Assembly (NCBI RefSeq): GCF_009917525.1
Contig: NZ_QZDU01000009.1
Coordinates: forward strand, 1 to 64,000
Length of the DNA: 64,000 nt
Direction of reading: 5' to 3'
DNA from: Acutalibacter sp. 1XD8-36
Lineage (GTDB): Bacteria > Bacillota > Clostridia > Oscillospirales > Acutalibacteraceae
Of this stretch, positions 10,031 to 18,418 are shown in pieces. Position numbers and translations under genes: made by a program. The notes under the pieces are model-generated. The model made no database searches. It worked only from the letters and a program-made list of their open reading frames with translations, and was not told the origin of the DNA. How positions within the stretch are numbered: the first letter of the stretch is position 1; every line of letters begins with the position of its first letter.

Positions 10031-10774
10031 TTAGTTTCCGGCGCCCAGGCCGGCTTTTGCCAAGTAGTCTGTCAACTCCCTGGTTCCAGCTATCCCGCTG
10101 CGCCACTGGGCCAGGGCGTCGTCAGCCATGGCATGGAGTATTCCGCTCTCGGAGAAAGAGAAATACCCGCCGTCTGTCAGTATTATATGGTCTTTAAGCC
10201 GGACCTGTATGCAGTCCAGGGCCAGCACCAGGTGCTTGGTGGTCAGGATATCCTGCTTTGAGGGCTCGGCGCTACCGCTTATGTGGTTATGAGCCAATAT
10301 GAAGCTGTCGGCGTCGTAGTCTATACATAGGCGCACCAGCCTGCGCACATAGAGGGGCACCGCGTTTACCGCCCCTTCGCAGACGATACCCCTGTAGATG
10401 ACCCTGCTGCCGGTATCCAGCAGGACAGCGCCTACGGCCTCAACCCTCTGGCCGAGGAAAAGCGGCTGGAACAGCTCCACTGCCGTGCGCCTGTCCCCAA
10501 CCCTCTTTACACTGTCTGTCTCCTCGTCAAGGCAGGCCCGGGCCAGCTCCAAAGTCAGGCGCAGGTGCCTGGCAGTATCCGGATCCATGCCAGGTGCGGA
10601 GGCTATGGCTTCTTCGGGAGCAGATAGTATATTTTTGAGGCTCCCCCAGGTGTTCCACATAAACTGTGCGGCCTTTTCAGCCTGGTCACCGGGCATCCTG
10701 CCTTCCAGGACCTCCCTGAGCAGCTGTATCCTTCGGGTTTCTCTTGGGCCGGGCCTCTTCTTCCTTGCGGCCAT
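10031..10774 (-). CDS. radC: RadC/JAB-domain protein
   Basis: A 247-aa RadC-family protein. The N-terminal 85 residues are a helix-hairpin-helix-like region ([14 protein letters not shown]). The C-terminal MPN/JAB-like domain carries the metal motif His162-x-His164...Asp175 ([15 protein letters not shown]); the usual Pro after HNH is Ile here. The biochemical role of RadC is unsettled; family members are often in repair or mobile-element contexts. It is the first gene of the operon, with an AGAGGAGG site 8 nt before the ATG, and the promoter 30 nt further upstream contains a LexA box. This makes a DNA-damage role plausible here, which is inference from context. Confidence 0.93.
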   Translation of the reverse strand: MAARKKRPGPRETRRIQLLREVLEGRMPGDQAEKAAQFMWNTWGSLKNILSAPEEAIASAPGMDPDTARHLRLTLELARACLDEETDSVKRVGDRRTAVELFQPLFLGQRVEAVGAVLLDTGSRVIYRGIVCEGAVNAVPLYVRRLVRLCIDYDADSFILAHNHISGSAEPSKQDILTTKHLVLALDCIQVRLKDHIILTDGGYFSFSESGILHAMADDALAQWRSGIAGTRELTDYLAKAGLGAGN

Positions 10775-10803
10775 GGGGTAGGCCTCCTCTCTGTAGTAAC
10801 AAT

Positions 10804-10832
10804 ATCATATCAAACGTATGTTTCTTTGTCAA
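10804..10832 (-). promoter_or_regulatory. Sigma-A promoter of the radC-uvrB-uvrA operon
   Basis: On the minus strand TTGACA (10832-10827) and TATGAT (10809-10804) are separated by exactly 17 nt. The LexA box at 10811-10824 lies wholly in the spacer, so LexA binding would block RNA polymerase. Confidence 0.85.
10811..10824. promoter_or_regulatory. LexA/DinR (SOS) box ahead of radC
   Basis: CAAACGTATGTTTC fits the Bacillus-type LexA consensus CGAACRNRYGTTYC at 13 of 14 positions (second base A instead of G). The identical 14-mer is found ahead of recA at 34710-34723. No lexA gene is in the window. Confidence 0.85.
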
Positions 10833-10875
10833 GCCCTATATCTTCTGTATTATAATCAAATATAAAGGGAAAAGC

Positions 10876-10918
10876 AACGCAATATTTCCTCAAAAAATTT
10901 TGGGAGAAATATTGCGTT
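10876..10918. repeat. 13-bp perfect inverted repeat in the radC / L,D-transpeptidase divergent region
   Basis: Arms 10876-10888 (AACGCAATATTTC) and 10906-10918 are perfect reverse complements with a 17-nt A/T-rich loop. No U run follows on either strand, so it is not an ordinary terminator. It lies upstream of both divergent promoters, where an operator for an unknown regulator would be expected. Confidence 0.7.
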
Positions 10919-10947
10919 CACATCTTCCATTTTTTATCGGTATAGAG

Positions 10948-10963
10948 TATAATTGTCTATAAT
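10948..10963 (+). promoter_or_regulatory. Putative -10 elements of the SLH/L,D-transpeptidase gene
   Basis: Two TATAAT hexamers (10948-10953 and 10958-10963) lie 33-48 nt before the ATG at 10996. Neither has a good -35 at 17 nt, so the exact promoter is unclear. Confidence 0.4.
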
Positions 10964-10995
10964 CATGTACTATATGTAAAAGGAGCAATGTACCT

Positions 10996-12807
10996 ATGAA
11001 TACCTCAAGCCCCCATATGACCCTTCGGCAGCTGATATCCGTGCTTCTGTGCTGCCTGCTGGTAACAGGCTGTATGGGCCTTACTGCCGTTGCGGACGAG
11101 ACCCCTGCCCGGCCAGAAGCAGAGACAGAGACCGCCGCTGGGAATACGGAAGAAGCGGAGCCGGACATGTATACGGCTGATAACGAGCCCGCTGTGGACG
11201 ACACTGAAGAACCGCCGGAGTGCGGTCTTGTTTCGGTGACTTTTGACTTTGGGGATTTTGGCATGGAAATCCAGTCCGTGCTCCCCGGTGAGAAGCCTGA
11301 GAGCGTTCCCGGCATTCCTGAGGAACACGCCTGGCAGGGATATGTTATTACCGGCTGGCTCAATGAGGTCGGCGAGCCGGCAGAGCCTGCTGAGACGGCT
11401 GTTTCCGATGATACCGTGTATACCGCGTGTCTTGAGCGCAGTGTGGCTGCCCTGCTTAACACGGACGAGCATAAGGCCTATATAAACGGCTGCTCCCCTG
11501 AGATTTTTAATCCCCAGGGAAGTCTGACCCGGGCAGAGGCGGCTACGCTGTTCAGCAACCTTCTGCGGATAAAGGACTTTGAGCATAGCGCCAGCTTTAA
11601 GGACGTGAAGCCCACCGACTGGTTTGCGGACTCTGTGGGAAGGGTGAACGCTCTGGGTATTGCCACCGGCTCTGCAGAGAGCGGCTTCCGCCCCAACGCC
11701 AAGATAACCCGGGCGGAATTTGTGCGCATGGCGGCGTCATGCGACAGCCTGGAGGAGGGGGACTGTCCGTTTACGGATGTGTCTGAAAAGAACTGGGCCA
11801 GGCCCTATATAGTGTCCGCATACGCTAAGGGCTGGATACACGGCGGCGCCGACGGCATGTTCCACCCCAATGATAATATCTCAAGAGCTCAGGCCGTTAC
11901 CATACTCAACAGTATGCTGGGCCGCCAGCCTGACGAAAACATCGAGGAGCTGGAGGGCACCAGGGAGTTCTGCGATGTGTTCCCGGGAAACTGGGCCTAT
12001 GGCAATATTATCGAGGCCTCTACGGACCATGAGTTTACCGGCACCGAGGAGGGCGGCGAGCAGTGGACAGACTATACCCGCTATGAGTCCACAGATAAGC
12101 GCGGGTGGCTTAGCCTGAACGGAACAAAATATTATATCGGTTCAGACGGAAAGTGCCTTAGGGGAGTGCAGACTATCGGCGGGGTAAAATACCGCTTTGA
12201 CTCCACCGGGGCTGCGGCTACCGGCTTCTTCAAGGACGGCAGCTGGACGCGGTATTATAAAAACGGCCTGATAGTTGAGGACATCTCGAATCTGGGCGTC
12301 GTCAAGGGGCCATACTATATCAAGGTCTATAAGCCCGCGAATTATCTGATTATTTTCGCAAAGGACAGCGCGGGAAACTATACGATACCTGTACGCTCCA
12401 TGCTGGTCTCCTGCGGCAATCCTACGCCCACCGGCAACTTCTATACCCCGGACCGCTACCGCTGGCTGGAGATGGTGGGGGGCAGCTGGGCCCAGTGGTG
12501 CACCCAGATTATGGGCAATTACCTGTTCCACTCGGTGCCCAACGACCTGAGGAATAATTATACCATGTGGTCCGGCGAGTTCAACAACCTGGGCACCACC
12601 AGGTCCCTTGGCTGCATCCGCCTCAACTGCGAGGACGCTAAATGGATATACGACAACTGCGCGCTGGGCACCCATGTATACATCTCCCCCAGCGAGACCT
12701 CCGGCCCCTTAAAGAAGCCCGCCGGGCTGAAGATTCCCTCCTGGCACACCTGGGACCCAACTGACCCCACGGCAAAATATCTTTGCAAACGGAACGGCTG
12801 CCATTGA
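10996..12807 (+). CDS. Secreted SLH-domain L,D-transpeptidase (YkuD family)
   Basis: A 603-aa exported protein. The signal peptide ends with V-T-G-C at residues 23-26, so it may be a lipoprotein. Next come an acidic linker, a short beta repeat resembling Listeria-Bacteroides repeats (about 75-150), three SLH motifs (about 155-320) that bind secondary wall polymers, a cell-wall-binding-type stretch with Gly-Trp-Leu and Tyr-Tyr-Ile-Gly-Ser-Asp-Gly (about 365-420), and a YkuD catalytic domain (about 435-565). L,D-transpeptidases cross-link peptidoglycan through a Cys. The putative catalytic pair here is His512 and Cys540, but the usual Ser-His-Gly-Cys is Ser-Leu-Gly-Cys. Start: AAGGAG 9 nt before the ATG; a second ATG is at codon 8. 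Confidence 0.88.
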   Translation: MNTSSPHMTLRQLISVLLCCLLVTGCMGLTAVADETPARPEAETETAAGNTEEAEPDMYTADNEPAVDDTEEPPECGLVSVTFDFGDFGMEIQSVLPGEKPESVPGIPEEHAWQGYVITGWLNEVGEPAEPAETAVSDDTVYTACLERSVAALLNTDEHKAYINGCSPEIFNPQGSLTRAEAATLFSNLLRIKDFEHSASFKDVKPTDWFADSVGRVNALGIATGSAESGFRPNAKITRAEFVRMAASCDSLEEGDCPFTDVSEKNWARPYIVSAYAKGWIHGGADGMFHPNDNISRAQAVTILNSMLGRQPDENIEELEGTREFCDVFPGNWAYGNIIEASTDHEFTGTEEGGEQWTDYTRYESTDKRGWLSLNGTKYYIGSDGKCLRGVQTIGGVKYRFDSTGAAATGFFKDGSWTRYYKNGLIVEDISNLGVVKGPYYIKVYKPANYLIIFAKDSAGNYTIPVRSMLVSCGNPTPTGNFYTPDRYRWLEMVGGSWAQWCTQIMGNYLFHSVPNDLRNNYTMWSGEFNNLGTTRSLGCIRLNCEDAKWIYDNCALGTHVYISPSETSGPLKKPAGLKIPSWHTWDPTDPTAKYLCKRNGCH

Positions 12808-12906
12808 ACGCAAAGTGAAAAGACAAAGAGCGGGATAAAAGGAAAATCCGCGCAAATAATATCCCCGTGAAAGCCGTCCAAAAAGGGTCGCGGGGAATGG
12901 GAAGTG

Positions 12907-12916
12907 GCCAATTGGC
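12907..12916. repeat. 10-bp palindrome upstream of spoVT
   Basis: GCCAATTGGC is a perfect 10-bp palindrome 37 nt before the spoVT start. It could be an operator, but a palindrome of this length can arise by chance. No convincing sigma-A, sigma-F or sigma-G promoter was recognised in 12808-12953. Confidence 0.3.
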
Positions 12917-12953
12917 ACGGCCTGGAAAATTTTGCGCGAAAGGAAGTTTTTAT

Positions 12954-13493
12954 ATGAAAGCTACTGGTATAGTCCGGCGTATCGACGACCTCGGGCGGGT
13001 AGTCATCCCCAAGGAGATTCGCCGCACCCTGAAGATTCGTGAGGGTATGCCCATGGAAATCTTCACCGACGTGTCGGGAGAGGTCATACTCAAGAAGTAC
13101 TCCCCGGTGGGGGAGATGTCCCAGCTGGCCCAGTCGTATGCCGAGGCCCTTGTAAACCTGACGGGGCTTGGCGCCGCGGTCTGCGATACGGAGCAGGTGA
13201 TAGCCGTGGCAGGGCCGGTGAAGAAGGACCTGCTGCATAAGCAGGTGTCTGTGCAGATGGAGGAGCTGGTGCAGGGGCGAAGGAGCTTTGTCACCAACGG
13301 CGAGAGCACAGTGCTTGCGGCACAGGGCTTTCCGGCGGCGGCACTGACGGTGTTCCCGGTGGTGTCCTCCGGGGACCCGATGGGCGCGGTAATGCTCATT
13401 AAAGGGGAAAAGAGCTCGCCCAAAATAGGCGGCGAGGCCGTGGAGAGCGCCAAAGCGGCGGCAATGTTCCTTTCAAGGCAGCTTGAGTCGTAA
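12954..13493 (+). CDS. spoVT: Stage V sporulation regulator SpoVT (AbrB family)
   Basis: A 179-aa transcription factor. Residues 1-50 are the AbrB swapped-hairpin DNA-binding domain (MKATGIVRRIDDLGRVVIPKE...), nearly invariant among SpoVT proteins. Residues about 60-175 form the GAF-like domain. In Bacillus, SpoVT is made in the forespore and adjusts sigma-G-dependent genes. The ATG at 12954 is chosen because it opens the conserved N terminus and follows an AGGAAG site; the frame stays open 29 codons further upstream, but that part has no family similarity. Its presence suggests an endospore-forming lineage. Confidence 0.93.
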   Translation: MKATGIVRRIDDLGRVVIPKEIRRTLKIREGMPMEIFTDVSGEVILKKYSPVGEMSQLAQSYAEALVNLTGLGAAVCDTEQVIAVAGPVKKDLLHKQVSVQMEELVQGRRSFVTNGESTVLAAQGFPAAALTVFPVVSSGDPMGAVMLIKGEKSSPKIGGEAVESAKAAAMFLSRQLES

Positions 13494-13521
13494 AAACTTG
13501 TGCAAAACCTTGAAAAAACCC

Positions 13522-13550
13522 TTGATTTTCCCGGGATTGGGTGCTATAAT
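13522..13550 (+). promoter_or_regulatory. Sigma-A promoter of the rimP-nusA-infB operon
   Basis: TTGATT (13522-13527), 17 nt, TATAAT (13545-13550). It lies 28 nt after the spoVT stop and about 77 nt before the rimP ATG. Confidence 0.85.
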
Positions 13551-13573
13551 CATGGTATAGTGTAAGTAGACTG

Positions 13574-13597
13574 AGAGAGTGGGGCGACCCGCTCTTT
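13574..13597 (+). promoter_or_regulatory. Hairpin with GCGA tetraloop in the rimP leader
   Basis: Arms 13574-13583 and 13588-13597 form 10 bp (two G-U pairs) closed by GCGA, a GNRA tetraloop. A short U-rich stretch (TTTCGTTTGTT) follows, so it could act as a leader attenuator or RNA-stability element for the operon. No partner ligand is visible. Confidence 0.5.
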
Positions 13598-13626
13598 CGT
13601 TTGTTATAACGGAAAGGCGGGCGGAT

Positions 13627-14115
13627 ATGAGCGGTAAGGTCGGAGTGGCGGGGCGCGTGTATGAGCTCTGCGAGCCCATAGCCCTGGAACTGGGGCTGAA
13701 GGTCTGGGACGTGCAGTATCAGAAGGAGGGCGCGGAGTGGGTGCTGCGCATATATATTGACAAAGAGGGCGGCGTGGGCATAGACGACTGCGTGAATATG
13801 AGCCGCGCCATTGACCCGGTGCTGGACGAGACCGACCCGGTGCCCCAGGAGTATGTGCTGGAGGTGTCCTCCTCAGGCCTCAACAGGAAGCTGACAAGGC
13901 CTGAGCACTTTGAAGCCTATATGGAGGAGCCAGTGAGGGCCCGGCTCATACGCCCCCTGGAGGACGGCACAAAGGAGCTTGAGGGTCTGCTTATAGGCTA
14001 TGAGGACGGCAGGGTGGAGCTTCAGCTGGATGAGGAGACCAGCGTGACCTTGGAGAAGAAGGAGCTTGCCTGGGTCTGCGCGCTGGATGATATTGAGACG
14101 GAAGATACGGAATAA
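13627..14115 (+). CDS. rimP: Ribosome maturation factor RimP
   Basis: A 162-aa RimP, needed for maturation of the 30S subunit. The N-terminal domain contains the LKVWDVQYQKEGAEWVLRIYID strand pair; the middle holds the conserved DP..PQEYVLEVSSSGLNRKL segment; the C-terminal SH3-like domain ends in an acidic tail. I chose the ATG at 13627 because of the preceding purine-rich site; a GTG at 13579 lies inside the leader hairpin and is unlikely. First gene of the classic rimP-nusA-ylxR-ylxQ-infB operon. Confidence 0.93.
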   Translation: MSGKVGVAGRVYELCEPIALELGLKVWDVQYQKEGAEWVLRIYIDKEGGVGIDDCVNMSRAIDPVLDETDPVPQEYVLEVSSSGLNRKLTRPEHFEAYMEEPVRARLIRPLEDGTKELEGLLIGYEDGRVELQLDEETSVTLEKKELAWVCALDDIETEDTE

Positions 14116-14178
14116 TATATAATAAAATATAGTGCGACAGATAAGCACGGAAGAAACTGTAAGGAGTGGTTTGGAAAA

Positions 14179-15264
14179 ATGGTACGCAAGAAGAAGGCCG
14201 CAGAGCCCCAGGGCAATGAGGAGCTGTTTTTGGCGCTGGGCATGCTGGAGAAGGAAAAGGGCATTCCCATGGACTTTATGCTGGATAAGATAAAGAAGGC
14301 CATCGGAACTGCCTGCAAGAATACCTATAATAATGAAGATGTGGACATGAAGGTGGACCCGGGCACCGGGCGCTTTGAGGTATACCTGCTGAAAACCGTT
14401 GTAGAGGAGATAGAGGACCCAGATAAGGAGCTGCTCCTGGAGGAGGCGAGGCGGATATCCCCCATGGCCATGGTGGGCGGCACCGTGGGCATAAAGCTCG
14501 ACACCAAGCAGTTTGGCCGGGTCGCGGCCCAGACAGCCAGGAATATAATCCGGCAGGGTATCCGTGACAGCGAGCGGGGCCAGATGATGCAGGAGTTCCA
14601 GAGCAAGCACCAGGAGCTTGTCAGTGCCCTTATTGAGAGGGTAGACCCCAGGACCGGGGCCCTGACCCTGCGCATAGGCAAGGCCGAGGCGGTGCTTCCG
14701 AAGACCGAGCAGATAGGCGGGGAGAGCGTGCACGAGGGAGACTACATAAAGGTCTATGTAGTCGATGTGCTGGAGGGGCTCAAGGGTCCGAAGGCCATAA
14801 TTTCCCGCACACGCCCGGAGCTGGTGAAGCGCATGTTTGAGACCGAGGTGCCGGAGATATATGACGGCACGGTGGAGATAAAGGCCGTAGCCAGGGAGGC
14901 AGGCTCCCGCACGAAGCTAGCCGTCCTGAGCCATAACCCTGATGTTGACGCAGTGGGCGCATGTATAGGTACAAGGGGCGCCAGGGTCAACGAGATAGTT
15001 GAGGAGCTGGGCGGCGAGAAGATAGACATAGTGGAGTACAGCGAGGACCCCGGCAAGTTCATTGCGGCGGCCCTGTCCCCGGCAAATGTGCTGGCGGTGG
15101 AGCTCTCGGAGGGGGATTTGCGGGCCTGCAGGGTCACCGTGCCGGACAGCCAGCTTTCCCTTGCCATAGGCAATAAGGGGCAGAACGCCCGGCTTGCGGC
15201 AAAGCTTACCGGCTGGAAGATAGATATTAAGCCCGAGAGCGGCTTCTATGGAGAAGACGAGTAA
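14179..15264 (+). CDS. nusA: Transcription elongation/termination factor NusA
   Basis: A 361-aa NusA of the short Gram-positive type. In order: an RNA-polymerase-binding N-terminal domain (about 1-135), an S1 domain (about 145-205), and two KH domains with the GxxG-type loops GTRGARVNEIVEELGGEKID and GNKGQNARLAAKLTGWKIDI near the C terminus. It lacks the acidic C-terminal repeats of proteobacterial NusA. The first residues are an unusual basic extension (MVRKKKAAEPQ). Start: AAGGAGTGG 8-10 nt upstream. Confidence 0.96.
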   Translation: MVRKKKAAEPQGNEELFLALGMLEKEKGIPMDFMLDKIKKAIGTACKNTYNNEDVDMKVDPGTGRFEVYLLKTVVEEIEDPDKELLLEEARRISPMAMVGGTVGIKLDTKQFGRVAAQTARNIIRQGIRDSERGQMMQEFQSKHQELVSALIERVDPRTGALTLRIGKAEAVLPKTEQIGGESVHEGDYIKVYVVDVLEGLKGPKAIISRTRPELVKRMFETEVPEIYDGTVEIKAVAREAGSRTKLAVLSHNPDVDAVGACIGTRGARVNEIVEELGGEKIDIVEYSEDPGKFIAAALSPANVLAVELSEGDLRACRVTVPDSQLSLAIGNKGQNARLAAKLTGWKIDIKPESGFYGEDE

Positions 15265-15288
15265 AGCATAGATAAGGAAGTGAGCCCC

Positions 15289-15588
15289 ATGCACCAAAGG
15301 AAGACCCCCATGCGCATGTGCGCCGGGTGCGGCCAGATGAAGCCAAAGCGGGAGCTTATGCGCATTGTAAGAGCCCCGGAAAAGACGGACGAAAACGGCG
15401 AACCCCTGCCACGGCCCATAGAGCTGGACATGACCGGCAAAAAGCCCGGGCGGGGAGCGTATATCTGCCGGGACCCGGAGTGCCTTGTAAAGGCCAGGAA
15501 AGCAAGGCGGCTGGAGCGGGCCTTCTCCTGCAAGATACCGGACGAGGTCTATGAGCGGCTGGAGGGGGAGATGGCGGAGAATGGATAA
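15289..15588 (+). CDS. ylxR: YlxR (DUF448) RNA-binding protein
   Basis: A 99-aa YlxR protein with the conserved MRMCAGCGQMKPKRELMRIVR N-terminal block and GRGAYIC.DPEC block, which together hold Cys residues. YlxR is a small RNA-binding or nucleoid-associated regulator always found between nusA and infB. The ATG at 15289 fits the AAGGAAG site; a GTG at 15280 would be only 2-3 nt from it. Its stop overlaps the next start. Confidence 0.9.
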   Translation: MHQRKTPMRMCAGCGQMKPKRELMRIVRAPEKTDENGEPLPRPIELDMTGKKPGRGAYICRDPECLVKARKARRLERAFSCKIPDEVYERLEGEMAENG

Positions 15589-15913
15589 GGTGCTGTCACT
15601 GCTGGGGCTGTGCCGAAGGGCGGGAAGGCTCCAGGCGGGCTTTGACGTATGCAGGGAAACAGCCAGGGCAAAGAAGGCCGCGCTGCTCATAGCAGCCGGG
15701 GACGTGTCGGAGAAGACCTATAAGAACTTACGGTATGAGGCCGGGCGGGCGGGGATACAGGCCGTCCGAATCCAGGCCGGTATGGCAGAGCTTAGTAAAG
15801 CCTGTGGGATAAAGGCCGGAGTGGTGGCTGTGACCGACGAGGGGTTTGCAGGCGCGCTTTTGAAGGAATACGGGGAACTACCCGAGAGCCAACAGCGAGA
15901 GAAGGAGGAATAA
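15581..15913 (+). CDS. ylxQ: L7Ae-family RNA-binding protein YlxQ
   Basis: A 110-aa protein of the L7Ae/L30e/S12e/Gadd45 family, related to ribosomal proteins that bind kink-turns. It opens with [20 protein letters not shown], contains the [19 protein letters not shown] strand-helix and ends in a charged tail. The ATG at 15581 lies inside the ylxR end, with an 8-nt overlap (ATGGATAA), which points to coupled translation. A longer in-frame reading begins at 15551 but lacks family similarity. Confidence 0.9.
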   Translation: MDKVLSLLGLCRRAGRLQAGFDVCRETARAKKAALLIAAGDVSEKTYKNLRYEAGRAGIQAVRIQAGMAELSKACGIKAGVVAVTDEGFAGALLKEYGELPESQQREKEE

Positions 15914-15917
15914 GCCT

Positions 15918-18326
15918 ATGATGATAAAGTACAGGGTGCGGGAGGTAGCAAAGGACCTGAACCTCACCAATAAGGACGTAATAGATACGCTGGCGAAATA
16001 CTTCCCGGAGCCGAAGAAATATATGACGGCCCTGGAGGAAAAGGAGCTGGACATCGTCTTTGAGACATTCACCCAGGAGAGGAATCTGGCCAGCCTGGAT
16101 GAATATTTCGCCCAGAGGGAGCTGGGCCCTGAGCCCAAGGGGGAACAGGAGCCCGAGGCCTCCGGGAAAAAGCCGGCGGAGCCGAAGCCCGCGCCGGCTA
16201 AGGAGGGCGGAAAGAAGCAGGCTCAGCCTAAGGACAAGGAAGCCCCCAAGGGCCAGCCGGCCCCGGCGGCAGCAAAGCCCGCCGCAGAGCAGCAGGCGGG
16301 GCAGAAATCCCAGCAGAAGCCTGCCCAGCCGGTGCGCGAGCCCAAGGCGCCCACACGCCGGGTGGTGGATACCCGCTCAAGCAATGTGAATATTGACAAG
16401 TATAACGAGAAGTATGACCGCCTGGCGGACCAGAAGGTGAGCGCAAGGCAGGACAACGCCGTTACCAAGCAGAAGTTCACAAACAGGAACCAGCAGAGAA
16501 GGGGCCAGCAGCGGAGAGGCAAGCGGGAGACCGAGGCAGAGCGCCTGCGCCGCATAGCCATGGAGCGCAAGGCAAAGCATATCACCATCGAGGTGCCCGA
16601 CGAGATAAGCGTTGGGGAATTTGCCCTGCGCCTTAAAGTAGCAGCGCCCGAGGTGATAAAGAAGCTTATGGGCCTGGGGGTATTTGCCGCCATAAATGAT
16701 ACCATCGACTTCGACACCGCCGTGCTCATTGCCGACGAGTTCCACGCCAAGGTGGAAAAAGAGGTTGTTGTAACTATTGAGGAGCGTATTATAGACGACA
16801 GCGAGGACGACGAGGCCAACCTTGTGACCAGAGCCCCGGTGGTGGTAGTCATGGGCCACGTGGACCACGGCAAGACATCGATACTGGATGTGATACGCCA
16901 CTCCAACGTCACAGAGGGCGAGGCCGGAGGCATTACCCAGCATATCGGTGCTTATAGAGTCAAGGCGGGCGACAGGGACCTTACCTTCCTGGACACCCCG
17001 GGCCATGCGGCGTTTACCACCATGCGGGCCAGGGGGGCGCAGGTTACTGATATAGCCGTACTGGTCGTAGCTGCGGACGACGGCATTATGCCCCAGACCG
17101 TTGAGGCTATAAACCACGCCAAAGCGGCAGGGGTCAGCATTATAGTGGCTATAAACAAGATGGATAAGCTGGGCGCCAACCCGGACAGGGTCAAGGAACA
17201 GCTGACGGAGTACGAGCTGGTGCCTGAGGAGTGGGGCGGCGATACCCCCTGTATCCCGGTTTCCGCACACACAAAAGAGGGCATAAATGACCTGCTTGAG
17301 ATGATAACGCTTACCGCCGACATGATGGAGCTCAAGGCGAATCCCGACCGCGCCGCCAAGGGTACTGTAATAGAGGCAAGGCTTGACAAGGGCATGGGCC
17401 CCATCGCAACGGTGCTTGTGCAGAATGGTACGCTTCGCGCCGGGGATACTATAGTTGCCGGAGCCACAGTGGGCCGGGTGCGCTCTATGATGGACGATAA
17501 GGGCCGCAGGGTCACAGAGGCAGGGCCCTCGGTGCCTGTGGAGATAACCGGCCTTGGGGATGTGCCAGTAGGCGGCGACGTCTTTGACGCCGTTTCCGAC
17601 GAGCGCCTTGCCAGGGAGCTGGTGGAGCAGCGCCTGAACGACCAGAAGGAGGAGGCCTTCCGGGCCCAGACGAAGGTAACTCTCGACAACCTCTTTGAGC
17701 AGATGAGAGAGGGTGAGATGAAAGAGCTGAAGATAATCGTCAAGGCGGACGTGCAGGGCTCGGTGGAGGCCGTGCGCCAGTCGCTGGAGAAGCTCACAAA
17801 CGACGAGGTGCGTGTGCATATCATACACGGCGCTGTGGGCGCTGTGAGCGAGAGCGACGTTATGCTGGCAAACGCGTCAAATGCCATTATAGTAGGCTTC
17901 AACGTGCGCCCCGACCCCGTGGCCGAGGAGAACGCCAAGCGGGACGGCGTAGATATGCGGCTGTACAGGATAATCTACGACTGCATTGAGGAAATAGAAA
18001 GCGCCATGAAGGGTATGCTCGCGCCAAAGTTCCGGGAGGTGGCACTGGGCCGGGCCGAGTGCCGGGAGACCTACAAGATATCCAATGTGGGCATCGTCAT
18101 CGGCGGACATGTCACCGGCGGCAAGATAACCCGCAACGCCCTTGTCCGGGTGGTCCGCGACGGCATTATAGTTGCCGACGACAAAATCGCCTCCCTGCGC
18201 CGTTTCAAGGACGACGTAAAGGAGGTCGCGGACGGCTACGACTGCGGCATCACCCTGGAGAAGTTTATAGATATCAAGCAGGGAGACGTACTGGAGGCCT
18301 ACGAAATGGAGGAATACAGAGACTAA
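15918..18326 (+). CDS. infB: Translation initiation factor IF-2
   Basis: An 802-aa IF-2, the GTPase that brings initiator tRNA to the 30S subunit. Seen: an N-terminal IF2_N helical domain, a low-complexity Pro/Ala/Lys/Gln linker (about 75-160), a basic patch, a second IF2_N domain near 215-265, the G domain with G1 GHVDHGKT (about 312-319), G3 DTPGH and G4 NKMD, then domains II-IV binding fMet-tRNA. The ORF opens with two ATGs 4 nt after ylxQ. Directly after the stop lies a dispersed hairpin repeat (18327-18403). Confidence 0.97.
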   Translation: MMIKYRVREVAKDLNLTNKDVIDTLAKYFPEPKKYMTALEEKELDIVFETFTQERNLASLDEYFAQRELGPEPKGEQEPEASGKKPAEPKPAPAKEGGKKQAQPKDKEAPKGQPAPAAAKPAAEQQAGQKSQQKPAQPVREPKAPTRRVVDTRSSNVNIDKYNEKYDRLADQKVSARQDNAVTKQKFTNRNQQRRGQQRRGKRETEAERLRRIAMERKAKHITIEVPDEISVGEFALRLKVAAPEVIKKLMGLGVFAAINDTIDFDTAVLIADEFHAKVEKEVVVTIEERIIDDSEDDEANLVTRAPVVVVMGHVDHGKTSILDVIRHSNVTEGEAGGITQHIGAYRVKAGDRDLTFLDTPGHAAFTTMRARGAQVTDIAVLVVAADDGIMPQTVEAINHAKAAGVSIIVAINKMDKLGANPDRVKEQLTEYELVPEEWGGDTPCIPVSAHTKEGINDLLEMITLTADMMELKANPDRAAKGTVIEARLDKGMGPIATVLVQNGTLRAGDTIVAGATVGRVRSMMDDKGRRVTEAGPSVPVEITGLGDVPVGGDVFDAVSDERLARELVEQRLNDQKEEAFRAQTKVTLDNLFEQMREGEMKELKIIVKADVQGSVEAVRQSLEKLTNDEVRVHIIHGAVGAVSESDVMLANASNAIIVGFNVRPDPVAEENAKRDGVDMRLYRIIYDCIEEIESAMKGMLAPKFREVALGRAECRETYKISNVGIVIGGHVTGGKITRNALVRVVRDGIIVADDKIASLRRFKDDVKEVADGYDCGITLEKFIDIKQGDVLEAYEMEEYRD

Positions 18327-18403
18327 TAGCAAAAGCTTCGTCCACCTTTTCAAAGGTGGCAGGGTGTGGGGCAGCGCCCCACGGCCTTGCCGCCAGGCCA
18401 AAA
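18327..18403 (+). repeat. Dispersed three-hairpin repeat, copy A (after infB)
   Basis: Begins at the infB stop. It contains three consecutive stems: CCACCTTT/AAAGGTGG (18342-18359), GTGGGGC/GCCCCAC (about 18366-18382) and GGCCT/AGGCC. The same series in the same order relative to the upstream gene is seen after the AraC gene (37100-37191, minus) and, shortened, after the DUF5685 gene (53776-53811). No ORF fits. It looks like a REP-type intergenic element. Confidence 0.7.
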
Positions 18404-18418
18404 AGCAAAAAAGAAAAA

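Noticed and set aside
16377-17828. Long open frame of 483 codons opposite infB, and similar long antisense frames opposite recA, the isomerase, pnp and cmk regions
   Set aside because: They lie fully inside well-identified genes, lack ribosome-binding sites and known domains, and are expected in GC-rich coding DNA.
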